Origin: Streptomyces curacoi
GTDB taxonomy: Bacteria > Actinomycetota > Actinomycetes > Streptomycetales > Streptomycetaceae
NCBI RefSeq assembly: GCF_001513975.1
Contig: NZ_KQ947985.1
Location: 62,001 to 126,000 of the forward strand
DNA: 64,000 nucleotides
Reading direction: 5' to 3'
The notes under the pieces are model-generated. The model saw only the letters and a program-made list of their open reading frames with translations, ran no database searches and was not told the DNA's origin. Numbering within the stretch: position 1 is the stretch's first letter; each line of letters starts with the position of its first letter. The translations under genes were made by a program, and so were the position numbers. This document shows positions 1 through 8,021 of the stretch, piece after piece.

Positions 1-1460
1 AGCCGCTCGGCAAGAAGTGCCCCAAGCTCTCCAGCCGCAAGCACGGCTCGTACTCCATACGCCAGGAACTCCCGCCCCGCGAAGACGGCACCCGCCGTTC
101 CTTCAGCCGCGCCGGCTACGAGTCCCTCAAGGACGCGCAGGCCGACCTCGACCACGTCCGCTCCCTGCTCGCCCTGGCGGAGAAGGACGACCCCGACAGT
201 CTTCAGCGCCTCGTCGACATGCTGGAGGAGGTCGCGGTCGAGAAGGCTCCACTCCCGGCCATCGAGGAGACCCGACGCCGCCTAAGGGCGGGCCTGGCCC
301 TCCGTGGCAGCCTCACCGTCGGTGAGTGGCTCGACCAGTGGTTCGCCGCGAAGAAGCGCCGCAAGACCACGCTCAACGGTTACGCCTCCCACATCCGCGT
401 CCATCTGAAGCCGCGCATCGGCCACGTACGCCTCGACCGCCTCAACGTCGGCCACTTGGTGGAGATGTTCGACGGGATCGCCGACGACAACGAGGTCATC
501 GCGGCCGAGAACGAGGCCCGCCGCGAGCAGATCGCCCGCTGCAAGCCGAGTAAGCCCGGCCGCCCCGTAGGAGCTGAGCAGAAGCTGCTCGCGATCGAGC
601 GGGCCAAGCTGGCGGAGATGAAGCCGTTCCGGAAGATCACCGGCCCGGCATCCCGTCAGGCGATACGCCGAACCTTGCGCGCGGCCCTGAACTCCGCGAT
701 CGCCCAGCAGCTCATTACCTTCAACCCGGCGTCCCATGTCGAGTTGGAGTCCGGCAAGCGCCCGAAGCCACTTCTCTGGACCGATGAGCGAGTCCGACGC
801 TGGCGCGCGACGGGCGAGATCCCCGGCCCGGTGATGGTGTGGACCCCGCAGCAGTTCGGCGCCTTCCTCGACGCAGCCGAGGGCGACCGCCTGTACGCGA
901 TCTTCCACCTCATGGGTACCCGCGGCCTCCGTCGCGGCGAGGCGGTCGGCCAGGACTGGCACGAGATCGACCTCGACGCCGGCCTCATCACGCCTGCCAA
1001 GGAGATCGTGGTGGATGGCTGGGATCCCTACGAATCCGAGCCCAAGACGGACGGCAGCGCCAACACGATCGCGCTCGACAGCACGACCATCATGGAGTTG
1101 CGCGATCACAAAGTCCGCCAGGAGAAGGAGCGCGCGCAGTGGGGCGACGCCTGGCAGGACACGGGCAAGGTCTTCACCAAGGAGGACGGCTCCTGGCTCC
1201 ACCCGGAGACCGTCTCCGAGACTTTCCGCCGCATCCTTGCCACGACCGACCTGCCGCCCATCACCCTGCGGGACCTACGCCACGTCGCCGCGACGCTCAC
1301 GCACGGAGGTGGCGGCGACATCCACGCGGTAAAGGAAACCCTGCGGCACTCCACCATCGCGCTGACCTCGGACACGTACACGAGCCTGCTCCCCGAGTTG
1401 GACCGGGAGATCGCCGAAGCGGCGGCACGTCTCATACCTCGTGCTCGTCAGCCTCGGTGA
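1..1460 (+). CDS. Tyrosine-type site-specific integrase, 5' end missing
   Basis: Phage-type tyrosine recombinase that would integrate or excise a mobile element at an att site. The frame is open from base 3, so the gene starts left of the window and about 485 C-terminal residues are visible; an internal ATG at 219 is not the start. Seen: an AP2-like N-terminal stretch, a core-binding domain around TVGEWLDQWF, and a catalytic domain with the first Arg in RGLRRGEA, a modified second box (LRDLRH, where the usual His of HxxR is Arg), LRHS, and the nucleophile Tyr in SDTYTSL. It lies 2.3 kb from tRNA-Lys, whose 3' end faces it, so this is probably the integrase of an element lodged at that tRNA. 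The role is secure; the target is inferred. Confidence 0.9.
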   Translation, partial: PLGKKCPKLSSRKHGSYSIRQELPPREDGTRRSFSRAGYESLKDAQADLDHVRSLLALAEKDDPDSLQRLVDMLEEVAVEKAPLPAIEETRRRLRAGLALRGSLTVGEWLDQWFAAKKRRKTTLNGYASHIRVHLKPRIGHVRLDRLNVGHLVEMFDGIADDNEVIAAENEARREQIARCKPSKPGRPVGAEQKLLAIERAKLAEMKPFRKITGPASRQAIRRTLRAALNSAIAQQLITFNPASHVELESGKRPKPLLWTDERVRRWRATGEIPGPVMVWTPQQFGAFLDAAEGDRLYAIFHLMGTRGLRRGEAVGQDWHEIDLDAGLITPAKEIVVDGWDPYESEPKTDGSANTIALDSTTIMELRDHKVRQEKERAQWGDAWQDTGKVFTKEDGSWLHPETVSETFRRILATTDLPPITLRDLRHVAATLTHGGGGDIHAVKETLRHSTIALTSDTYTSLLPELDREIAEAAARLIPRARQPR

Positions 1461-1503
1461 AAATGCCAGCACGTCACGCCTCGACCGACCGCATGATGTT
1501 CAC

Positions 1504-2715
1504 ATGAAGGATGAAGGTGCCGAGCGAGTCGTGCTGTTCACGCTGGATCGGGTAACCGAGTGCCTCGTTCTTACGAGATCTGATCGTAAAGAAGCGCGAA
1601 TCCCGCTGCAGCATCCTCCGTTTGAGGACAGCAGCGCGCTCGCCAGGCTGCACCTTGCAGCAGAGACCCTTGATGCTGTGGTGGCTGAAACGCTCCGCGG
1701 AGACTCGATCTACTTCGAGCTTCCTACAGCAACCCGTGTTGAACCGCTCGATGGTCGCCTCATCGTGTACCTCGACCAAAACAAGTGGAGCGAGATCAGT
1801 AACGCTCTGCACTCACCGGAAAAGGTCAGCTCCGAGAACCGTCGGGCATCTGCACAGCTACTCCAATGGGTGCAGGACAGGCTCATCGTGTTGCCGGCAT
1901 CCGCCGGCCATTACGCCGAGACAGGCAAGAGGTTCAGCACCGAGAAGCGCTACGACCTCGCCCTGACCATCCTGCAGCACAGTCGTGGCTGGCAGATGCG
2001 AGATCCGCTCCAGGTCAGGCGCGAAGAGATTCAAGATGCTCTGTCCCGGCACACTGACGCCGAAAGTACACGTCAGGCACCCAACGTATTCACCCTCACC
2101 CCCGACTCTCTGTACGGCGCAGCACGTGGTTACACGGCCTACGCAGCTCCAGACCGAATGCCTCCGGATCTCACTCTGGCGATGGAGGCGTTCATGAATG
2201 CCGCAGTCTCCATCGACACCATGCTGGACAGCGCGCGTGTGGAGCCAGGTCCCGACACTGGTTGGGCAGCCAAGAACCAACACTTCAGCGACTGGCTGGA
2301 TGGGGAGTCCCGGGATTCACAGCAGAAGAGGAAGACGATCGACGCGTTCCTGTTCGCTGACATCGGCGGTGAGCTGGCCGAGGCCGCGGCTCTGGCAGGA
2401 ATGCCGGTTACCCAATTCCGCTCATGGGCAGAGAAAAGGGTCATGAGCGACATTCGTGCCCTTCCGTCACTCGGCCTCTTTCGCGAGCTGTTTTATGGCA
2501 GGCACATCAACAAGGGCACCAGGTGGCGCCCGAACGACTGCACCGACATGGTGTACCTGTCGTGTGCCGCCGGGTACGCCGACTTCGTCGTCTGCGAGCG
2601 GCACATGCGCGAACATCTGGCACACGGCCTGAGACGCGTAGCAAGCTCCACGCAGGTGTTCCGCCACCTCCACGAAGCGGCTGACGCCATCGCAGACCAG
2701 CTCGCCCAGTCATGA
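1504..2715 (+). CDS. PIN-like domain protein, mobile-element cargo
   Basis: Unrecognised protein of about 403 residues whose C-terminal two thirds resembles PIN-like nucleases. Near residue 90 is VYLDQNKWSEI, the LDQN-type opening strand with an acidic residue seen in PIN-like toxins and RNases. The C-terminus has NDCTDMVYLSCAAGYADFV followed by a conserved-looking ERHM, the usual second acidic cluster and last strand. A longer GTG start at 1441 would overlap the integrase end by 20 bases. No clear ribosome site separates the two starts, so the ATG is chosen tentatively. Base composition is visibly less GC-rich than the chromosome to the right, in keeping with transfer. Nuclease activity is inference from motif spacing only. 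Confidence 0.6.
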   Translation: MKDEGAERVVLFTLDRVTECLVLTRSDRKEARIPLQHPPFEDSSALARLHLAAETLDAVVAETLRGDSIYFELPTATRVEPLDGRLIVYLDQNKWSEISNALHSPEKVSSENRRASAQLLQWVQDRLIVLPASAGHYAETGKRFSTEKRYDLALTILQHSRGWQMRDPLQVRREEIQDALSRHTDAESTRQAPNVFTLTPDSLYGAARGYTAYAAPDRMPPDLTLAMEAFMNAAVSIDTMLDSARVEPGPDTGWAAKNQHFSDWLDGESRDSQQKRKTIDAFLFADIGGELAEAAALAGMPVTQFRSWAEKRVMSDIRALPSLGLFRELFYGRHINKGTRWRPNDCTDMVYLSCAAGYADFVVCERHMREHLAHGLRRVASSTQVFRHLHEAADAIADQLAQS

Positions 2716-2825
2716 TCGCCTCCTTGTGGCAACGACGCTCGGTATGCCTCCACGCCCTCCCACCTCTCCCGCTCGGCGCACCCGCAGTGTGACGGGCCGC
2801 AGCGACTTGAATCAGAAGGCGGCCT

Positions 2826-3680
2826 CTACGGGGCGATGGGGCGGGAAAGCTGTCGTACGACCAGGTTCTCGATAGCGTCGATGACTGCACGAGTGTCAAG
2901 CCTGCCGAGTAGATCAAGGTCGGCAAGCGGACCGCTGCCAGTCACGGTGAGCACTGCCTCGTCATTGACACGAAGGCTCCCGCTGATCGAGTCACCGGAA
3001 TACCCGGGCAGGCGCACAGTGAACGTTGCCTGGGTGAGGTGCGCCAAGGGAGGACCGAAGTTCGGGTCGATCTTCTCGCACTCGCGGTCTGACACAGCCG
3101 ATTCGTCGTCTTCACGCCGGTCAATGCGCTGGCTCAGGGTCAAGCGGGCTGCAGCCGCAGCTCTGCTGGCACACAGTTCGACAGAACGCAGTGCTTCCAC
3201 CGCTCGCTCACTGCAATCGTCATGTCCTCCGGTCTTGCCCAGCTGCCACACCGCCCTGATCAGGTCCCCAAGAACAGGCAGGGTGGGGTGGGTGCGTTCA
3301 TCATCGAGCAGACCGTGGCCAGGCAGAGCCTGATCTTCGATGGCGGCAAGGTGAAGGTAGGTGCCGTCAGTCCACCAGTCCGGACGGATCTTTGAGGCAG
3401 GATCGATGGCGCTCAAGGGATTCCCCACTCGAAGCATGGTCGTCGCCTGGGTGAACGCCACCGCTCCGCTGAGGATGCGTTCACTGGCCCACACGGAGCA
3501 GCTGATCGTGGAAAAGGTGCCGTGACACGGCACGATCGCGCCGTGTCTGGACGCGTACACGACCGCGCCCTGAGCTGGCCGCGAAATCGCCGAGAAGGCA
3601 GCGAAGCTGATCCCCCGGTCGCGCCCGACAGTTGCCGAACCGTCCGCCCAAACCGCAGCCGATCCGCAGGCCACAGGCAC
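2826..3680 (-). CDS. Hypothetical protein, mobile-element cargo
   Basis: Unrecognised protein of up to 284 residues, convergent with the PIN-like gene and separated from it by about 110 bases. The C-terminal half looks like a real coding sequence, with a stretch around LRVNDEAVLTVTGSG and a final helix DTRAVIDAIENLVVRQLSR. The first 80 residues are rich in Ala, Ser and Cys and the start (GTG at 3680) has no convincing ribosome site, so the true start may lie further in. No signal peptide or membrane segment is seen. It is the last gene before tRNA-Lys and probably belongs to the same integrated element as the integrase. Confidence 0.5.
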   Translation of the reverse strand: MPVACGSAAVWADGSATVGRDRGISFAAFSAISRPAQGAVVYASRHGAIVPCHGTFSTISCSVWASERILSGAVAFTQATTMLRVGNPLSAIDPASKIRPDWWTDGTYLHLAAIEDQALPGHGLLDDERTHPTLPVLGDLIRAVWQLGKTGGHDDCSERAVEALRSVELCASRAAAAARLTLSQRIDRREDDESAVSDRECEKIDPNFGPPLAHLTQATFTVRLPGYSGDSISGSLRVNDEAVLTVTGSGPLADLDLLGRLDTRAVIDAIENLVVRQLSRPIAP

Positions 3681-3796
3681 ATCCGCTCACGCATCGCTCA
3701 CGCACGACCCCGAAAACGAAGCAGCGCCCGACCCGACCGTAGCCGACTCGGACGCTGCATTGCAGGTCAGAGGGGGTAACCCCCGCCTACCACCGG

Positions 3797-3869
3797 TAGG
3801 CCCTGTGGGACTCGAACCCACAACCAATGGATTAAAAGTCCACTGCTCTGCCAATTGAGCTAAGGGCCC
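3797..3869 (-). tRNA. tRNA-Lys (anticodon TTT)
   Basis: Complete cloverleaf on the minus strand: 7-bp acceptor stem (GGGCCCT with AGGGCCT, one G-T pair), anticodon loop CTTTTAA, and T-loop TTCGAGT. The CCA end is not encoded. The 3' end points left, toward the truncated integrase and its cargo, the usual geometry for an element integrated in a tRNA 3' end. A short GC-rich inverted repeat follows at 3785-3800. Confidence 0.97.
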
Positions 3870-4017
3870 AGGCGATGTTGCCACCCCGAGCATAGCCGGA
3901 CACGGCCGCGTCTCCGATCGGGTATCGGTGTCACGGCCGCGTCGGCGGTGGCGTGCGGCGCTCGAACGAGCCCTCGCGCGCCGCAGCACTACGGATCCAC
4001 CGGGCCGAAGCGCTACG

Positions 4018-4395
4018 GATCCACCGTCTCCCAGGTGACCGGCGAGACCTGCGGCAGCATGAACAGCACGTACGCGTTCCAGCCGGCGACCAGCTTCGTG
4101 TACGCCATCGAAGGCGTCGGCGCCGGCCCGCACTTGACCTTGTAGCCGCGCAGCGAGCCGTCGCCCATCCGCACCAGCACGTCATCGCAGCGGTCGAGGT
4201 CAGCGTGCCCGAGGAGTTGAGGGTGAGCAGGTCACCGTTGCCGTCGGGCAGCCCATCCGCCCCCCGTGGTCATGGCGGGCGGGGCTGCCGTGCAGCAGCT
4301 TCACCGAGCCGCGCACCTCCCGAGGGCCGCCGACACTCAGCTCACCGCGCGCCGCACCACCTGCCGTAGACCCGGCCCCGGCCGTGCACCCCCTC
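4018..4395 (-). pseudogene. Remnant of a secreted FG-GAP/VCBS-repeat protein
   Basis: On the minus strand the last intact frame reads ...DLDRCDDVLVRMGDGSLRGY, then a segment ending WETVDP and a stop at 4018. This is the repeat style of Streptomyces secreted FG-GAP proteins (DGxxDVLVRxxDGxLRxY). Further upstream the same style (RGSVKLLHGSPA, then DGNGDLLTLNSSGTL) continues in a different frame, so at least one frameshift breaks it, and there is no start codon with a ribosome site. It lies between tRNA-Lys and the DEAD-box gene. The family assignment is from motif style only. Confidence 0.6.
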
Positions 4396-4441
4396 AAGAG
4401 TGGGCTGATCCTACGGCTCCCCGCGCACCCGCCACACAGCA

Positions 4442-4474
4442 GAGCGCCGTGGCCCGGACAGGACCACGGCGCTC
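4442..4474 (-). terminator. Terminator hairpin of the DEAD-box helicase gene
   Basis: Perfect 11-bp inverted repeat (GAGCGCCGTGG / CCACGGCGCTC) with an 11-nt loop, starting about 19 bases past the stop codon of the helicase on the minus strand. There is no long T run, as is common in Streptomyces. Confidence 0.8.
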
Positions 4475-4492
4475 GCCGACACTCACTCAGGA

Positions 4493-6658
4493 TCAGCCGT
4501 TGCGCTTCCAGCGCGGCTTGTCCTCGCGGCGCCCGAAGGAGCCGCCACCACGGTGGTCGTCACGACGCCCGTACGGGCGCTCGTGGCCGCCGGAACGGAA
4601 GCCGGGCCGGTCGTCACGGCGGTCGCGGTTGAAGGGACGGTCGCTGCCACGGTGACCGCCGCGCTCGTCCCGACGCTCGAAGGAACGCCCACCACGGTCA
4701 TCCCGACGCTCAAACGAACGCCCACCACGGTCATCCCGACGCTCGAACGAACGCCCACCACGGTCATCCCGACGCTCGAACGAACGCCCACCACGGTCAT
4801 CCCGACGCTCAAAGGAACGGCCACCGCGGTCATCCCGGCGCTCGAACGAACGCCCGCCACGGTCATCGCGCCGCTCGAAGGAACGGCCACCACGGTCGTC
4901 CCGACGGAACCCACCACGGTCACCGCGGTCGCCACGCTCCCCGCGGTCGTCCCGACGCTCGAACCCGCGCTCGCGGTCACGGTCCCGGTTGAACCCACCA
5001 CGGTCGTCGCGACGCTCGAAGCCACGCCCACCACGGTCACGGTCGAACGAACGCTCGCGGTCGCGGTCCCGGTTGAACCCGCCACGCTCGCCCCGCTCGC
5101 CCCGCTCGTCCCGCCGCTCCCGACGCTCGTACGACGCCGAAGCCTCCGCACGGTCGTCACGGACCCGCTCGGCCCGGTCCACGTCCTGCGCCGCCGGCTG
5201 CTCGGGCACCGCCACCTCGACGGCCTCCGCCTGCGCCTCGGCCACCGCGGCCTCGGGGTCCTCGCCGCGCTCGCGGGCCACACGGGCCACCAGCCGGTCG
5301 GCCTCCTCGCGAAGCTCGGCGGCACGCCGCTGCGCCCGCTCCAGCTGCTTGGTGAGCTGAGCCACCTCACGCTCGGCCTGCTGGGCGGCGTTGCCCGCGG
5401 ACTCCGCCTGCACCTCGGTCATCGAACGGGCGCCGGTGATCTCGGCGACCTCCGGATCGAAGGCGGCCCCGCCCTGGATGATGTGGCGCGAGGCGTCGAC
5501 GCCCGCGTCCTCCATCAGCCGGAAGATCTGACGCCGCTGGTGCGGCAGCGACAGCGACACGACCGTGCCCGTACGCCCCGCACGCGCCGTACGGCCCGCC
5601 CGGTGCAGGTAGTCCTTGTGGTCACCGGCAGGGTCGACGTTCAACACGAGGTCGATGCCGTCGACGTGAATACCCCGCGCCGCCACATCGGTCGCGACGA
5701 GCACATTGACGTACCCGTCCTTGAAGTCGGCCAGCGTCCGCGTCCGCGCGCCCTGCGTCATACCGCCGTGCAGCGCGTCCGCCTTCACACCGGCGTCACG
5801 CAGCTGCTCCGCGACCCGGTCGGCACCCAGCTGGGTCCGCACGAAGATGATCGTCCGTCCCTTGCGGGAGGCGATCGCGGCCGTGACCGGCGCCTTGTCC
5901 TTCGGCTTCACGATCAGGATGTGGTGCGACATGGTCGTCACCGCGCCCTGCGCCGCGTCGACCTCGTGCAGAACCGGGTCCTTCAGGTACCGGTCGACGA
6001 GAGTCTTGATCTCGTTCTCCATGGTCGCGGAGAACAGCATCCGCTGGCCGCCCGGCGGAACCTGGTCCAGCAGCTCGGTGACCTCGGGCAGGAAGCCCAG
6101 GTCGGACATCTGGTCGGCCTCGTCGAGCACCGCGACCTCGACGTCCTCCAGGGAGCAGGCGCCACGGTTGATGATGTCGCGGAGACGGCCGGGGGTGGCC
6201 ACGAGCACATCCACGCCGCGCTCCAGGGCGTAGATCTGGTTCCCCATGGACGTACCGCCGCAGACGACCTTCATCTTCAGGCCGAGCTGGTCGCCGTACG
6301 GCTGGAGCGCGTCCGCGACCTGCATCGCGAGCTCACGGGTCGGGGTGAGGATGACCGCACGCGGCCGGTGCTTCTCGGTACGGCCGCCGGACAGACGAGC
6401 CAGCGTCGGCAGACCGAACGACAGCGTCTTGCCGGAGCCGGTACGGCCACGGCCCAGGATGTCCTTGCCCGCCAGCGCGTCCGGGATGGTCGCGGCCTGG
6501 ATCGGGAAGGGGACCGTCACGCCGTTCTGCGCGAGCTTGCGCACGACACCCTCGGGGAGACCGAGGTCCCCGAAGGTGGCCTCGGGAGCGGCGTCCTCGA
6601 CGGCCGCGTTCTCCGCGTCCTCGGGCACGACGACGTGATCAGTACTGGAAATGGACAT
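4493..6658 (-). CDS. DEAD-box ATP-dependent RNA helicase
   Basis: Cytoplasmic RNA helicase, probably in ribosome assembly, RNA decay or cold adaptation. About 721 residues from the ATG at 6658 (GGAAGG lies 12 bases upstream). The helicase core is in the first ~410 residues: Q motif around FGDLGLPEG...PFPIQ, Walker A GRTGSGKT, PTRELAMQV, DEAD-box variant VLDEADQMSDLGF, SAT, and HRAGRTARAGRTG. Residues ~440-540 form an Ala/Glu/Arg coiled-coil-like linker. The rest is an Arg/Gly/Asp/Phe-rich tail containing seven 11-residue repeats (DDRGGRSFERR). Such tails bind RNA non-specifically and can drive condensation. In the conserved Streptomyces order it sits beside hrpA and bldC. Confidence 0.95.
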   Translation of the reverse strand: MSISSTDHVVVPEDAENAAVEDAAPEATFGDLGLPEGVVRKLAQNGVTVPFPIQAATIPDALAGKDILGRGRTGSGKTLSFGLPTLARLSGGRTEKHRPRAVILTPTRELAMQVADALQPYGDQLGLKMKVVCGGTSMGNQIYALERGVDVLVATPGRLRDIINRGACSLEDVEVAVLDEADQMSDLGFLPEVTELLDQVPPGGQRMLFSATMENEIKTLVDRYLKDPVLHEVDAAQGAVTTMSHHILIVKPKDKAPVTAAIASRKGRTIIFVRTQLGADRVAEQLRDAGVKADALHGGMTQGARTRTLADFKDGYVNVLVATDVAARGIHVDGIDLVLNVDPAGDHKDYLHRAGRTARAGRTGTVVSLSLPHQRRQIFRLMEDAGVDASRHIIQGGAAFDPEVAEITGARSMTEVQAESAGNAAQQAEREVAQLTKQLERAQRRAAELREEADRLVARVARERGEDPEAAVAEAQAEAVEVAVPEQPAAQDVDRAERVRDDRAEASASYERRERRDERGERGERGGFNRDRDRERSFDRDRGGRGFERRDDRGGFNRDRDRERGFERRDDRGERGDRGDRGGFRRDDRGGRSFERRDDRGGRSFERRDDRGGRSFERRDDRGGRSFERRDDRGGRSFERRDDRGGRSFERRDDRGGRSFERRDERGGHRGSDRPFNRDRRDDRPGFRSGGHERPYGRRDDHRGGGSFGRREDKPRWKRNG
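4668..4900 (-). repeat. Tandem 33-bp repeats coding the RGG-like tail
   Basis: Seven near-identical 33-bp units in register with the reading frame of the helicase, each coding DDRGGRSFERR. Units differ at scattered positions (for example GAACG versus AAACG or GAAGG). Copy number is likely to vary between strains. This is a coding minisatellite, not a CRISPR array: the units abut with no spacers. Confidence 0.9.
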
Positions 6659-6943
6659 GCGTATGCGAAACCTTCCGGAGTCTCGTCGGCACGCGCCCGT
6701 CAACTCCGTGATTCGCAATACGACCGCCTCAATGCGGTCAGCCACGGCAAGGGAGAGTACGCGCCACACGGCGCGCTCTGCAGTGGCGCCGGGCAAATGG
6801 GATCAAACGATCTACCACCATACGCACCCCCAGCCCCCCAACGCAAACCGACCGCCACCCCTGTAGGCAACGTCACTTGCACCAGCACGCCAACCCCACC
6901 CAGCAGGCGCCCCCGATCACCACCCCCCGACACCGCCCCACCG

Positions 6944-7486
6944 TCACGCCGGCGCCCCCGCAGCCGGCGCCGGCTCCCGCTGAGCGAGCTGCGGCCCCGT
7001 CTCCTCATGCGCCGAAGACGACGGCTCGGCCTGCGTCGGAGTCGGCGAGGCGGACGTCGGCTGCACCGTCGGCGTCGGCTCCGGATCCGGCGTCCGCGTG
7101 GGCGTCGGCTCAGCCGGACGCGTCGGCTCCGGCTCCTCGCTCTGCCCCGGCCTCTCCGGCCCGCCCGCCGCAGGAGCCGACGCGCTCACCTCCGCCGACG
7201 GCGAAACCGAAGCAGACGCCGACTCCCTGGCCCCACCCTTCCCCTCGTCCTTGCCCTTGCGCTTCTCACCGGCCCGCTTGCCGTCATCCGCACGCGCCCC
7301 CTGCCCCGACCCGGCACCCGACACCGCCGAACCACCATCGGGCGCCTCACCGCCCCCCTGCCCGGCGGAACGCGACGGCTTCACACCCCCACCTCCGTCG
7401 TCATCGCCCACACTCATGCAGCCGGCGGCAGCGGCCACGGCCATGACCGTGACGGCCAGACGGACGGGTACGTACAAGGGGCGCAC
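6944..7486 (-). CDS. Putative lipoprotein, Pro/Ser/Thr/Glu-rich
   Basis: Predicted secreted lipoprotein of about 180 residues with no recognisable enzyme domain. The N-terminus has Arg, then a hydrophobic segment (LAVTVMAVAAAAG) and a lipobox ending in Cys (AAAAGC). The mature part is low-complexity: Gly/Asp, a basic KRAGEKRKGKDEGKG stretch, then Pro-Thr-Glu repeats typical of cell-wall-spanning linkers. The GTG at 7486 is preferred over a TTG at 7501 because GGAGG lies 8 bases before it. It is followed on the same strand by the DEAD-box gene. Confidence 0.7.
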   Translation of the reverse strand: MRPLYVPVRLAVTVMAVAAAAGCMSVGDDDGGGGVKPSRSAGQGGGEAPDGGSAVSGAGSGQGARADDGKRAGEKRKGKDEGKGGARESASASVSPSAEVSASAPAAGGPERPGQSEEPEPTRPAEPTPTRTPDPEPTPTVQPTSASPTPTQAEPSSSAHEETGPQLAQREPAPAAGAPA

Positions 7487-7585
7487 GGAAGCCACCTCCA
7501 AGGGCGGGCGAAGAAGTCAACCTGCCCAACTCCCGCCGCCCACAAGAGGACACGCGCCCCGCACCACCCACTCCCCGGCGCCCGA

Positions 7586-7936
7586 TCACCCATACCCGAG
7601 CGCATGCAACCGAGCATCGTCGATCCCGAAGTGATGCGCGATCTCATGCACCACAGTCACCTCGGTCTCCTCGACGACCTCCTCCCGCGTCTCACACATC
7701 CGCAACGTCGGCCCCCGATAGATCGTGATCCGATCCGGCAGCACACCGGCATACCACTCCCCGCGATCGGTCAGCGGCGTCCCCTCGTACAGCCCGAGCA
7801 GCTCCGGATCATCCGCAGGCGGCTCGTCCTCGACGAACACCGCGACGTTGTCCATCAACCGCGTCAACTCCGGCGGAATCCGGTCCAGCGCCTCGGCAAC
7901 CAGTTCCTCGAACTCCTCGCGCGTCATCTCCAGCAC
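7586..7936 (-). CDS. Small zincin-like metallopeptidase family protein
   Basis: 116-residue protein of the short metallopeptidase family (Pfam zincin_1 type) common in Streptomyces. The zinc motif HEIAHHFGID (HExxH followed by GID) is at the C-terminus. The N-terminal half (MTREEFEELVAEALDRIPP) is typical of the family. The GTG at 7936, giving MLEMTREEF, matches the usual start; longer readings give Cys-rich residues with no homology feel. Substrate unknown; cytoplasmic. It is divergent from the metallophosphoesterase gene. Confidence 0.85.
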   Translation of the reverse strand: MLEMTREEFEELVAEALDRIPPELTRLMDNVAVFVEDEPPADDPELLGLYEGTPLTDRGEWYAGVLPDRITIYRGPTLRMCETREEVVEETEVTVVHEIAHHFGIDDARLHALGYG

Positions 7937-8021
7937 AGGCCCATTGTCGGGTACGACACAGCCACCAACGAGCCGCCGACAGCCCCGCATATCCACCCCC
8001 GCACTTGGGCATACGGGACCA

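Noticed and set aside
4668..4900. Possible CRISPR array
   Set aside because: Units abut with no spacers and are in frame with the helicase tail. No Cas genes.
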